Assembly: GCF_000003605.2 (NCBI RefSeq)
Contig: NW_003107089.1
Span: 449,007 to 466,962, forward strand
Source: Saccoglossus kowalevskii
Lineage: Eukaryota; Hemichordata; Enteropneusta; Harrimaniidae
Length of the DNA stretch: 17,956 nt
Direction: 5' to 3'
The position numbers and the translations under genes were made by a program. Position 1 is the stretch's first letter; each line of letters opens with the position of its first letter. Below the pieces are notes generated by a model, which saw nothing but the letters and a program-made list of their open reading frames with translations, was not told where the DNA came from and did no database searches. Below, in pieces: positions 10,501-16,868 of this stretch.

Positions 10501-13500
10501 GAGGTAACAGTTACCCTCACAGAAGGTGGCAGTGAGGTACCAGTTACCTCATAGAATGTTGCAGTGAGGTACCAGTTACCCTCACAGAATGTGGCAGTGA
10601 GGTACCAGTTGCAATTTGAACTGCATAAAAAGTGGGCTGTCAATATTTTGCGACCATGCATTTTTTAATGTGATGGTGTAATTTTGACCATCACGATAAC
10701 TCAAATCACACTCTGAGTTTTTGCTGTGTTTCGCTCTCAATTATTTTTTTTATCCAATCAAACACCTCCATTCATGCACTTTTCCTCACTGTGACCCGTA
10801 TGTCAATTCACTTACACACGGCTATCATTTTGTGACTGTGATTCACTTGGAAAAAATCGAAATAGACATAGTGATTGTTAAAAGTTCCGTGGCAATAGAT
10901 GTCAGCACTTCAACAGACTTCATCGACCACAATACAAATGACTGATTATGTAGTACACAGTTGATCGCAGAATGTGGTAGTGAGGTACCAGTTACCCTCA
11001 CAGAATGGGCTAGTGAGGTACCAGTTATCTGCTCAGAATGTGGCAGTGAGGTACCAGTTACCCTCACAGAATGGGCTAGTGAGGTACCAGTTACCCTTGC
11101 AGAATATGGCAGTGAGGTACCAGTTACCCTCACAGAATGTGGCAGTGAGGTACCAGTTATCTGCTCAGAATGTGGTAGTGAGGAACCAGTTACCCTCACA
11201 GAATGTGTCAGTGAGGTACCAGTTATCTGCTCAGAATGTGGCAGTGAGGTACCAGTTACCCTCACAGAATGTGGCAGTGAGGTACCAGTTATCTGCTTAG
11301 AATGTGGTGGTGAGGTACCAGTTATCTGCTTAGAATGTGGCAGTGAGGTACGAGTTATCTGCTCAGAATGTGGCAGTGAGGTACCAGTTACCCTCACAGA
11401 ATGTGGCAGTGAGGTACCAGTTATCTGCTTAGAATGTGGTGGTGAGGTACCAGTTATCTGCTCAGAATGTGGCAGTGAGGTACCAGTTACCCTCACAGAA
11501 TGTGGCAGTGAAGTACCAGTTACCGTCACAGAATGTGGTAGTGAGGTACCAGTTACCCTCACAGAATGCGCTAGTGAGGTAACAGTTACCCTCACAGAAG
11601 GTGGCAGTGAGGTACCAGTTACCTCATAGAATGTTGCAGTGAGGTACCAGTTACCCTCACAGAATGTGGCAGTGAGGTACCAGTTACCCTCGCAGAATGT
11701 GGCAGTGAGGTACCAGATACCCTCACAGAAAGTGGCAGTGAAGTACCAGTAACTCTCACAGAATGTGGCAGTGAGGTACCAGTAACTCTCACAGACATGG
11801 TATTACCTCTTCTTCAGCAGCTTTTCTTTCTTCAATTTCTTTTCTTCTTTTTTCTTCTTTTTCTTTTATTCTGTCTTTCAATGGCTTCTTTTTCTTTACC
11901 TCAACAGCTTTTACTTCTAATGGAAAATGACACATAAATCATCAGTGAGAGGCTCAGCCTCACAAGATGGCGACTTGTTTGGCATTTCGCCCATATAGGT
12001 GCAAGGCTGCTGCCATTTTTTCACTTGCAAATGATTTACAAAATTTGAATAGGGCATACATGTATATGATATGCCACAATTGAAAATGTCCTGGGTTCAT
12101 AGGCTGAGCTTGAACACCAAGAAAGGACTGTCGTGTTTACTAGGTGAGTATGTGTGCCAGATATTACTATTTTTAATTTAGTTGATTCACAGTGAGGAAA
12201 ACTTCTATAAATGGTTGACATGTGCATGTGTCCCCACGTGTCATTAAATTGCTATTTATTTGCAGTGAACATTTTGTAGATACTTGCATTCAGGTTTTCT
12301 TAAAGCTTGAATTGATTCATACATACATATCAGATCAGGAGATCAGTTCTCCCAAAACTAGCTTAGGCCATGGATTTATGATCTTAAATTTCAGCCATTT
12401 CCAAATGAAAAGAGTGTGATTAGCCAAAAAGCGCCAGAAATTTTAGATATCTAATCTACAAATTATTATAAGCAATACATACCACCAGAATCATCTTTTG
12501 CATCATCTTCCTCAGATGATAGGTCCCAAGCATCCTAAAAAGCAGACATTAAGAAAGGTTATCAGTATTAATGTGGAAAGTTTGTACCTACATGTACATG
12601 ACAGACATTAAAATACAACTGAGCTTGGATTGCAAGTTGGTTGCCTTGACAACAGATTAACTACTTTTATTCCTGATCCATATTAAGGGAATTACCATAA
12701 TTCAAGCCAGTGCAGCTTCTTGCCATATTCTAATAATTTTGATATCATTGCTTGCTTAGTATTTTCGAATTTTTGTAGAATGTTGATTTTGAAAAAAATA
12801 AACCCAACAGTAACTGTCTATTCCAACTAAAACTTTTTACAAACTGCAGTACGATAATAAAAATAATTGTGGGAAGAGTTCCTTTTGTACCCCCCATCCT
12901 TAACCCTACCCTAACCCCACCATCCAGCACTCTCCATTTAATTGTACATTCCCCTCCTAAGGACATCTATAGTTATCTAGAGGGGGCATATACAAATGAA
13001 TTAGGTAACTGGGAGTGAGTGTTAGAGTTAGGGTTAGGGATAAGGGGGTACAAAAAGAACTCTTGCCTATTCCTGTGGTATGCATATTTCAACAAATTAT
13101 TAATGACAGCATGTTTTTATCAGTTTTAATCATGTTCCCAGGCCATCAATAGACTGTGCTGGTGGCCGTTAACACAAGTTTGACTGTATGATCTACATGT
13201 AGAATTGGCAGGTTTAGTAAAAATTTCACACACTTGATGACAGCACTGTTCTAATGCAGCTTTGTAGAAAGTACGCAAACCTGACAGAAAATAACACTGA
13301 CCGTGTTATGCACAAGCTAGATAATCAAAATACTTAGTACTTTTGTTTTCCCCCAAAAAAACGTATAATACAAGTTAGTTATTTGATTAATTTAGATGCA
13401 ATCAGATATTCAAAATTAAGCAATTGAGAGTTGTTGATCTGACGAGACATACTAACACAGTTATCCAATCAAAGACTTGGCATCCATATATTATATACCG

Positions 13501-16500
13501 GATTCGACTGATACCCCGCCCATACTAAACCCCGCCCATGGGCAATGTTTCAAATAGTGGGCGATGTTTTGATCCACACATTGCCTGACTGAACCTACAA
13601 ACATTTTTACAAACCCAATTTTCCTGTTCGACATCTTGTATCGAGCGCGCTATTTCAAATATGACACTAACAATAAATCACTGTGAAGTCGAAAAGCATG
13701 AAACTCCAATAAAACAGATGCTGTATACAAATTGTTGTTGCGTATAATTACTCGTTAAAATACATTTCATTTATGTTTATTAGACTCGAATAAAGTCTAC
13801 GCTTGAAAAGAATGTTATTTACGAAGTTTAAAATAGCCAAGCCTTCCTGATTCGAGCCCCTTGGTAGTTATCAGTAATGTTTAATCTTTGTCTGTATTGC
13901 ATTCCAGACAAAATGTCGGTAAACAAGAAATGGGCAAACTAAAATGTCTCCTGCATTTCACATGCGACATGATTATTAAAAAAACACAGTTCAGTGGTCG
14001 TGTACGTTCTATAAATCTAACCTTGCACACGGAATCTTGTATTGACATGTTTTTTTTCCAAAAAAGATGTTCCCTTACAGTTAACCCCCAGTTAACTCTT
14101 TGCGTTCATGCGTCTGTGAGAGTTGAAAGATTTTTTTAACAAATGACAAGTAACTATATTGATTTGCGTCAAGCTGGATGGCCCGAATTTAAATATCAGT
14201 GCGTGAACTCTGGAGGTCATTGCCCAATGCCACACGTAATTCAAACGCGTGGTTATTAGAGTTCAGACTAAATGTACGTGAATATTGCGATCGAAGTGCG
14301 CTGTCCTGAGTTTATTATATTATAGTGAAATTTAACTTGACGCATAGTATGGTTTATATGACATGTCCACTTCATTTCGAATAAAATAATTCACCATTGG
14401 AACATCGATGAATCACAAGTATTTAAAATATTTTCTCCGTCGACTTTCCGTAGATACCTGACTTCTATCCCTTTTAATGATTTAAATGCGCCCATGTTTA
14501 TGTAATTATTATGAATGCAATGCATTATCAAGTCGGTAATATTGAAATATTCACAAACCCAATACCCCGGGTCAGCGCCCTAACAAAAGTAAAAAATAAC
14601 TTGGATTTGCGTAATTATCATGAAAGCAATACATTACAAAGTTGAAATATTCAGAGCCGGTACAATATTGTAAACAAATTTGCGTAATTAGAAAAGCAGT
14701 GCACTAAGTAAACGACGTTGATATATTCAAAGCCAGTACAGAGTTGCATACAAGTTGCGTAATTACAATACCATCCGATATAATAACAATTTTACTAGAT
14801 CGACGCGCGGACCATGAAAGAAAAAAGGTTGCTAAGGTAACGCGCCAGTTCAGTGCGTGACTTGGGGTCAAACATCAGTCAACACACACTAGATGTCAGC
14901 ATCGCCGCGCAGCAAGTTTCGCAAAGAAGTACCCGGTACTTTAAGTTCAATTGCGTCCCAAAATGATGCCGCTGATCACTCAGTTGTCGCAGCGTGTGTT
15001 GTATCATGTCTATGATGCACCCTGTTTCGACTTTGGCTTCCTTTTCCTTCTTAGTGCATGTTCTTGTTCACGTAAAATGCGACCTCTCACTAGTGTATTA
15101 AAACACTTTGAATTTATACTTTGCATGATTATATAAATTTGGTCAACGCGAAACATTATTTTTTCTAAACATTTTCTGAGACTATTTTTTATCAACGCAG
15201 GGTTATTTTTCCAGACAATATGGGCTTCGTAATATCTGCCAAAACATTGCCCAGGCGATCTTTTGGTCCACATTTTTCTAAAAAAAAATCGAATCCTCCA
15301 TAAGATCGCCCCGGCATCAGCCGAATCTGGTAGTACCGATCAATCTTTCAAGACTTTGAGCATGGCCCAAAGCCATTGACGTTACGTTACGGAGTGATGC
15401 TTTCTAATTTTATCCACATTTACTGAGAAAATTTTACAGTATGATATATACATGTATGCATTATCTTTTTCCTGTGGCATGCACTTTGTACATGTAGTTA
15501 TGTTCATGACATAAGAAAAACAGATTGAAGTAAATGTTTAGATGAAATTCTCACTGGTACGATGTGATTTGGGATCAGCAGAGATGTACATGTACTAGTA
15601 GTTTCGCTTGTTAATTTCTGTGTATAAAAAGTGAGAGCATAAATTATGAAGGATACAAATTAAAATCTTCATTTGAATCCGGTGAATTGAAAGGAAACAT
15701 TTGATAATTATTTGTTTTCAAATGAGTTGAGATCGCGAAGTATGGTAATTCTAACAGTGAATTATATACTAGTACAATGTAATTGTTGATAAGGATATTG
15801 TTCTTAATAATTAACAGGCTATAAACCAACAATACTGTGGTACATTACATTTGAGGGTGTATTCTCAAAGACAGACCAGAACAGAAGTCAACAAAGAAGT
15901 TTTGAGTTCGTGACCTAGGATAAACAGTCTTTTAGGAATACCAATGTTAATGGATTTTACACAGACAATATGGTCAACTTTTCCTAACTGAGAGATAACA
16001 GTAAATTTTTTTCTGTCTAACTTCTACACAACTAGTAAATTTAGCGACTAAAGTATAAAAAATAAAGTACAGTATGAATATTAATTGGGAATAATGGTTG
16101 TCTAATCTGTATTTCGTGGAAAAAGCCACTGGAACAGCTGGATTGTGTGCATTCACACATGAACAAATAAACATATTCAAATGTTAATACTAAAACTCAA
16201 GTACAACGTTAGCGCCTTAATTTCATAAGCTGTGTGTCACCGCGCGACAAGTTCAAGTGTGAGAGACTTGATACACCTATGAAAGACAAGCGGAAATGTA
16301 GCCCAGCGCACGCCGGCGCGGTTGGGAATAACATACCTTAACGTCGTCTTCTTCGTCCTCGCCTTCCCATTTATCAGTTACTGCTGGCTTTCGAAATCCG
16401 GCATCCGGGTCAAAATCGTCAGCATCTAACAAAATATACAAATATGTTTTTACTTTTCAATGAAAATATGCATGATATGTTAGCACTAAGAATATCTCAC

Positions 16501-16533
16501 CATGTGGCTGATAGACTCACCCCAATCCGCCAT
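1457..16533 (-). CDS. EIF3J: Eukaryotic translation initiation factor 3 subunit J (eIF3j), complete 8-exon gene
   Basis: The product is the loosely bound J subunit of eIF3. In animals it binds the 40S ribosome near the mRNA entry channel and A site, contacts eIF3b, and acts in initiation and ribosome recycling in the cytoplasm. Joined exons on the minus strand are 16533-16521, 16425-16337, 12534-12483, 11916-11807, 8353-8254, 5073-4906, 3038-2965 and 1573-1457. They total 723 nt and encode 240 aa (human is about 258). Residues 1-50 are acidic, with W4, W24 and W37; W37 aligns with human W52, the conserved eIF3b-RRM contact. Residues 52-88 are a charged, probably helical Lys/Glu stretch. Residues about 89-202 are the conserved helical domain, with LTPEE, DLELAKEAFG, SMNPSNHEEF and SSEKAKANK blocks. 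The tail carries KKKKGPAPGGLKA and ends DEYEDFM. The start has a strong context (AAAATGG). All introns are GT-AG and no coding break is seen. Recognition is from remembered family sequence, not a search. Confidence 0.96.
2195..2217. repeat. Inverted repeat AAATGGCCG/CGGCCATTT
   Basis: Nine-bp perfect arms surround a 5-nt loop inside the hairpin-family element. The same structure recurs at 2517-2539, and in decayed form near 3380 and 7637. Confidence 0.75.
2517..2539. repeat. Second copy of the AAATGGCCG inverted repeat
   Basis: The arms and loop are identical to 2195-2217, one subunit further along. Confidence 0.75.
2872..2906. repeat. Terminal hairpin of repeat element copy 1
   Basis: The 5' arm AGTCCCCGTTTTCGGAC pairs with the 3' arm GTCCGAACGGGGACT, apart from two extra T, around a TGC loop. 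Related sequences end the other two family members, near 3536 and 8100. Confidence 0.8.
2965..3038 (-). CDS. EIF3J: eIF3j coding exon 7
   Basis: This 74-nt exon encodes residues 178-202: LEAEDVKRLGSTLNVLSSEK, then AKANK. It aligns with the SLEIDDLKKITNSLTVLCSEK segment of eIF3j. The exon begins TAGAGG after the acceptor TTACCAG. The phase-1 base from exon 6 turns the apparent TAG into TTA GAG (Leu-Glu), so there is no stop. The donor is GTGAGG (2964-2959). Confidence 0.93.
3330..3537 (+). mobile_element. Decayed, short copy 2 of the hairpin-terminated repeat family
   Basis: It lies in eIF3j intron 6. It shares tactaagtttgaacgaaat, aaaatggccaccattcggcc and a right end of the form aagtcctcattttcg...ggggactg with copy 1. 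It is much shorter and has substitutions in the terminal stem, so it is an old copy or fragment. Some related text (accgcc/gccagtcagtcat) continues to about 3600. Confidence 0.6.
3540..4905. other. eIF3j intron 6, remainder
   Basis: This is AT-rich intronic sequence. The open frames in it are short and unrelated to known proteins. 4796-4905 is an open extension of exon 6 past its perfect donor and is not coding. No structured RNA or intact element was recognised. Confidence 0.55.
4906..5073 (-). CDS. EIF3J: eIF3j coding exon 6 (core domain)
   Basis: This 168-nt exon encodes residues 122-177. They include TIDSMNPSNHEEFEEF and YEKTPYYVPFLENLFRD, matching the GIDAMNPSSRDDFTEF and YEKSLYYASFLEVLVRD blocks of vertebrate eIF3j. 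The acceptor is CTCTAG and the donor a perfect GTAAGT (4905-4900). An open frame continues past the donor to 4796, but it loses all family similarity there and is intron. Confidence 0.95.
5284..6106 (+). mobile_element. MITE-like element with 12-bp TIRs and internal 157-bp tandem repeats
   Basis: It lies in eIF3j intron 5. The left end TAGCTCCGCTGT (5284-5295) is the exact inverse of the right end ACAGCGGAGCTA (6095-6106). The outer TA on each side could be a TA target duplication, as in mariner-type elements. The interior holds four tandem units that start atcaaagcaat at 5359, 5519, 5675 and 5832, and a partial fifth at 5989. There is no transposase frame, so it would depend on enzymes from elsewhere. 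A truncated relative is at 945-1090. Confidence 0.75.
5359..5990 (+). repeat. 157-bp tandem repeat, four units plus partial
   Basis: Unit spacing is 160, 156, 157 and 157 bp. Every unit contains aacaagaagtcgaaaatatc and caaaaatattcaccaaaat. Units differ by scattered substitutions (for example ggacttacag, gaacttttgg and gcacttgcgg in the variable part), so the array is not freshly amplified. Confidence 0.85.
6107..7519. other. eIF3j intron 5, middle part
   Basis: No gene was recognised. The part from about 6800 to 6975 is richer in G+C and in binding-site-like motifs. Five direct copies of a GCGGTT-based motif are scattered from 6239 to 7457. A minus-strand open frame of 61 codons (7047-7232) has no recognisable similarity. 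Confidence 0.5.
6839..6859. promoter_or_regulatory. Perfect 8-bp palindrome with nuclear-receptor-like half-sites
   Basis: ACTTGACC and GGTCAAGT flank GGGAA. Read outwards this gives TGACC and AGGTCA halves, like an everted nuclear-receptor element. Nearby are an inverted-CCAAT-type site (6870-6874), a CACGTG E-box (6894-6899) and an ETS-like CCGGAAG (6965-6971). A regulatory role is inference only. Confidence 0.25.
7520..8102 (+). mobile_element. Copy 3 of the hairpin-terminated repeat family
   Basis: It lies in eIF3j intron 5, in the same orientation as copies 1 and 2. It has repeated subunits with ccaagtttgaacgaaatcc/ccaagtttgaacagaatc, caaaatgaccgccagtcagc and gacgtgcatcag. The right end is aagtccccgttttcggatgg followed by cgtccgagcatggacta, where the terminal stem has mismatches. 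No coding capacity is seen. Confidence 0.65.
8254..8353 (-). CDS. EIF3J: eIF3j coding exon 5
   Basis: This 100-nt exon encodes residues 89-121 plus one base: AKKKLTPEEIAAEKLRQQK, then VVEDADLELAKEAF. LTPEE and DLELAKE are among the most conserved eIF3j blocks. The acceptor is CAAAG and the donor GTAAGC (8253-8248). A run of ten A on the coding strand (8341-8351 region) encodes the KKK after Ala. The run must be exactly this length to keep frame, and it does. Confidence 0.95.
8354..9236. other. eIF3j intron 4, part next to exon 5
   Basis: No repeat family was recognised. On the plus strand there is a short frame at 8974-9060 (28 codons) and, after its stop, a small ATG exon candidate at 9080-9118 that runs into a perfect GTAAGT. 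Otherwise this is ordinary AT-rich sequence. Confidence 0.5.
9080..9118 (+). CDS. Possible nested plus-strand initiator exon (hypothetical)
   Basis: ATG at 9080 opens MFTTSAFKKEKRR (13 codons), then meets CGG|GTAAGT, a consensus splice donor in phase 0. It is antisense to eIF3j, inside intron 4. The next phase-0 acceptor candidate is the CAG before TTG ATC GCA at about 9589, which would lead into the minisatellite frame. I do not recognise the peptide. A chance combination of a short frame and a donor is quite possible. Confidence 0.2.
9237..10608. repeat. 1372-bp tandem duplication, copy 1 (unique flank plus minisatellite)
   Basis: Positions 9237-9597 match 10609-10969 with an exact offset of 1372 bp and about two differences in 360 bp (near 9318 and 9500). 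The following minisatellite arrays also begin with the same order of unit variants. The junction at 10608/10609 falls inside a repeat unit, between ggtaccagt and ttgcaatttg. So the duplicated block is flank plus array, joined in mid-repeat. Confidence 0.9.
9598..10610. repeat. 33-bp minisatellite array 1 (30 units plus a partial)
   Basis: The plus-strand unit is gaatgtggcagtgaggtacc followed by agttaccctcaca (33 bp), with a GGTACC in almost every unit. Two main end types alternate irregularly: accctcaca and atctgctca. A gaatgggct variant head also occurs. One 32-bp unit near 10545-10556 lost a C, which ends the long plus-strand frame at 10554. The last unit is cut after 24 bp by the duplication junction. 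It lies in eIF3j intron 4. Confidence 0.95.
10609..11793. repeat. Tandem duplication, copy 2 (contracted)
   Basis: The flank 10609-10969 is nearly identical to 9237-9597 and is followed by a 25-unit array. The first units keep the variant order of array 1, including the rare gaggaaccag and gaatgtgtcag units. Later units have been lost or rearranged, so unit-level contraction or expansion came after the block duplication. Confidence 0.88.
10970..11793. repeat. 33-bp minisatellite array 2 (25 units), abutting the exon 4 donor
   Basis: The array spans 824 bp: 24 units of 33 bp and one of 32 bp. It carries the same unit families as array 1. Variants such as gaatatggc and gaggtacgag are private to this copy. 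The array ends at 11793, leaving 13 bp before the GT donor of eIF3j exon 4 (11806-11805). Confidence 0.95.
11807..11916 (-). CDS. EIF3J: eIF3j coding exon 4 (charged helix)
   Basis: This 110-nt exon encodes residues 52-88: EVKAVEVKKKKP, then DRIKEKEEKRRKEIEE, then RKAAEEE. It is the Lys/Glu-rich, probably helical linker of eIF3j. The acceptor is CATTAG. The donor is GTAATA (11806-11801), which departs from the GTAAGT consensus at +5 and +6. A 33-bp minisatellite starts 13 nt after the donor. If intron 4 were retained, five codons (VIPCL) would follow before a TGA stop. Confidence 0.94.
11917..12482. other. eIF3j intron 3
   Basis: This 566-bp intron runs from donor GTATGT to acceptor CATTAG on the minus strand. 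Short frames on either strand have no recognisable content, and no repeat was seen. Confidence 0.8.
12483..12534 (-). CDS. EIF3J: eIF3j coding exon 3
   Basis: This 52-nt exon encodes DAWDLSSEEDDAKDDSG (residues 35-51) plus one base. The tryptophan in DAW is residue 37 and aligns with human W52, which contacts the eIF3b RRM in the human complex. The acceptor is TTTTAG. I chose the donor GTATGT (12482-12477) over the overlapping GTGGTA because only GTATGT keeps the frame into exon 4. Confidence 0.93.
12871..13067. mobile_element. Foldback MITE with telomere-like motifs (~196 bp)
   Basis: It lies in eIF3j intron 2. The left end gaagagttccttttgtaccc is inverted in the right end gggtacaaaaagaactcttg. 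The similarity continues inwards through CCTTAACCCTACCCTAACCCC on one side and GGGTTAGGGAT on the other, almost to the centre near 12968. The whole is therefore one long imperfect hairpin. There is no open frame. A target duplication is not clear. Confidence 0.75.
14499..14770 (+). repeat. Degenerate tandem repeat (tttgcgtaatta units)
   Basis: Related starts lie at 14499 (ttatgtaattattatgaa), 14606, 14679 and 14754, spaced 107, 73 and 75 bp. Shared parts include gcgtaatta, a(a/g)gcaatgcatta-like text, and gaaatattcaaagccggtac-like text. Divergence is high. Confidence 0.6.
14828..14841. promoter_or_regulatory. RFX X-box-like motif
   Basis: GTTGCTAAGGTAAC has two inverted half-sites (GTTGCT and GGTAAC) with the spacing of an RFX X-box, the element typical of ciliary gene promoters. 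It lies in a CpG-containing patch 65 bp before an ATG frame (14893), inside eIF3j intron 2. Function is not shown. Confidence 0.35.
14893..15015 (+). CDS. Possible short plus-strand ORF downstream of the X-box (hypothetical)
   Basis: The frame has 40 codons, beginning MSASPRSKFRKEVPGTL and ending in TGA. It sits in the GC-richer patch following the X-box-like motif, antisense within eIF3j intron 2. The peptide is not recognised and the start context is weak (T at +4). It may be a first exon that splices before the stop, or noncoding. Confidence 0.15.
   Translation: MSASPRSKFRKEVPGTLSSIASQNDAADHSVVAACVVSCL
15792..15900 (+). repeat. Dispersed ~105-bp repeat, copy 1
   Basis: It shares ttcttaataattaacag and tattctcaaagacaga(c/t)c plus agaacagaagtcaa with 17795-17889, in the same orientation, with divergence in the middle. 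Family unknown. Confidence 0.75.
16337..16425 (-). CDS. EIF3J: eIF3j coding exon 2
   Basis: This 89-nt exon encodes residues 5-34. They begin ADDFDPDAG and end KWEGEDEEDDVK, the acidic N-terminal block that matches the RWEGEDEDEDVK segment of vertebrate eIF3j. The acceptor TTAG lies just upstream and the donor is GTATGT (16336-16331). Together with exon 1 it makes exactly 34 codons, so intron 2 is phase 0. Confidence 0.95.
16521..16533 (-). CDS. EIF3J: eIF3j coding exon 1 (initiator exon, 13 nt coding)
   Basis: This exon encodes MADW plus the first base of the Asp-5 codon, then meets a consensus donor GTGAGT (16520-16515). The ATG at 16533-16531 has A at -3 and G at +4, a strong initiation context. 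The phase-1 end joins exon 2 to restore GAT (Asp). The short intron 1 (16426-16520, 95 bp) ends TTAG. Confidence 0.93.
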
Positions 16534-16549
16534 TTTGAAAACTGTATCA

Positions 16550-16567
16550 CGCAAAGCATCACGGGAA
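16550..16567 (-). promoter_or_regulatory. Candidate ZNF143/Staf-like promoter motif upstream of eIF3j
   Basis: The minus strand reads TTCCCGTGATGCTTTGCG, ending 17 nt before the ATG. It resembles the vertebrate ZNF143/Staf site family (TTCCC, then ATGC, then TGCG). Such sites are common at housekeeping promoters, but the match here is by eye only. An out-of-frame ATG sits inside the motif. Confidence 0.3.
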
Positions 16568-16736
16568 CAAAGTTTCAATAAAACTACCAACAGCTTGAAT
16601 CGCAAGTAAGTTAAAGAGATTTTGTTTGTGTATTCATGTGGTACTGGTAAATAACAACTTATTTTATTTTATTTTTAAATAATTGACCACTTCTTCAGGA
16701 TAAGACCATGTTCATTTACCTAATATAACTTTCAAG

Positions 16737-16868
16737 ATGGCTGTGCAAGTTGTAGGCGCACGAGTAATACGTACCAGTACTATTCGGCGACAGATACAAA
16801 CGCACATTGCCCTATTATTAATAAGGTCGGCAGACACGGTAATCAAATTAAATCGGCTCAGGACATAA
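16737..16868 (+). CDS. Possible divergent small ORF or first exon (hypothetical)
   Basis: CAAGATGGCTG is a strong initiation context and also resembles a YY1 promoter site. The frame gives 43 codons starting MAVQVVGARVIRTSTIRRQI and ends in TAA at 16868. The basic, Ser/Thr-containing N-terminus without acids could be a mitochondrial presequence if spliced onward, but no downstream exon was recognised. It starts about 200 bp from the eIF3j ATG on the opposite strand, so a bidirectional promoter is possible. Confidence 0.22.
   Translation: MAVQVVGARVIRTSTIRRQIQTHIALLLIRSADTVIKLNRLRT

Larger units (their letters stand above)
13068..16336. other. eIF3j intron 2, remainder
   Basis: This is mostly AT-rich with no recognisable conserved coding. 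It contains two CCCCGCCC boxes near 13515-13540, a degenerate tandem repeat (14499-14770), a CpG-richer patch with an X-box-like motif (14800-14960), an unplaced minus-strand frame of 87 codons (15010-15273) and one copy of a dispersed repeat (15792-15900). Confidence 0.5.

Noticed and set aside
9471-10661. 396-codon minus-strand frame as a real repeat protein gene
   Set aside because: It lies inside eIF3j intron 4. It exists because the 33-bp unit is a multiple of three, and the opposite strand and another frame are open as well. Outside the repeat the translated flanks have no recognisable content.
9598-11793. CRISPR-like array of repeats and spacers
   Set aside because: The units are contiguous 33-bp tandem repeats without unique spacers, in a eukaryotic intron.
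12890-13045. True telomere or telomere-fusion sequence
   Set aside because: Only a few imperfect hexamers are present, placed symmetrically in the arms of a foldback MITE.
15010-15273. 87-codon minus-strand frame with a basic C-terminus as an extra eIF3j exon or separate gene
   Set aside because: eIF3j is already complete and in phase without it, and the peptide matches nothing I know; left as unplaced.
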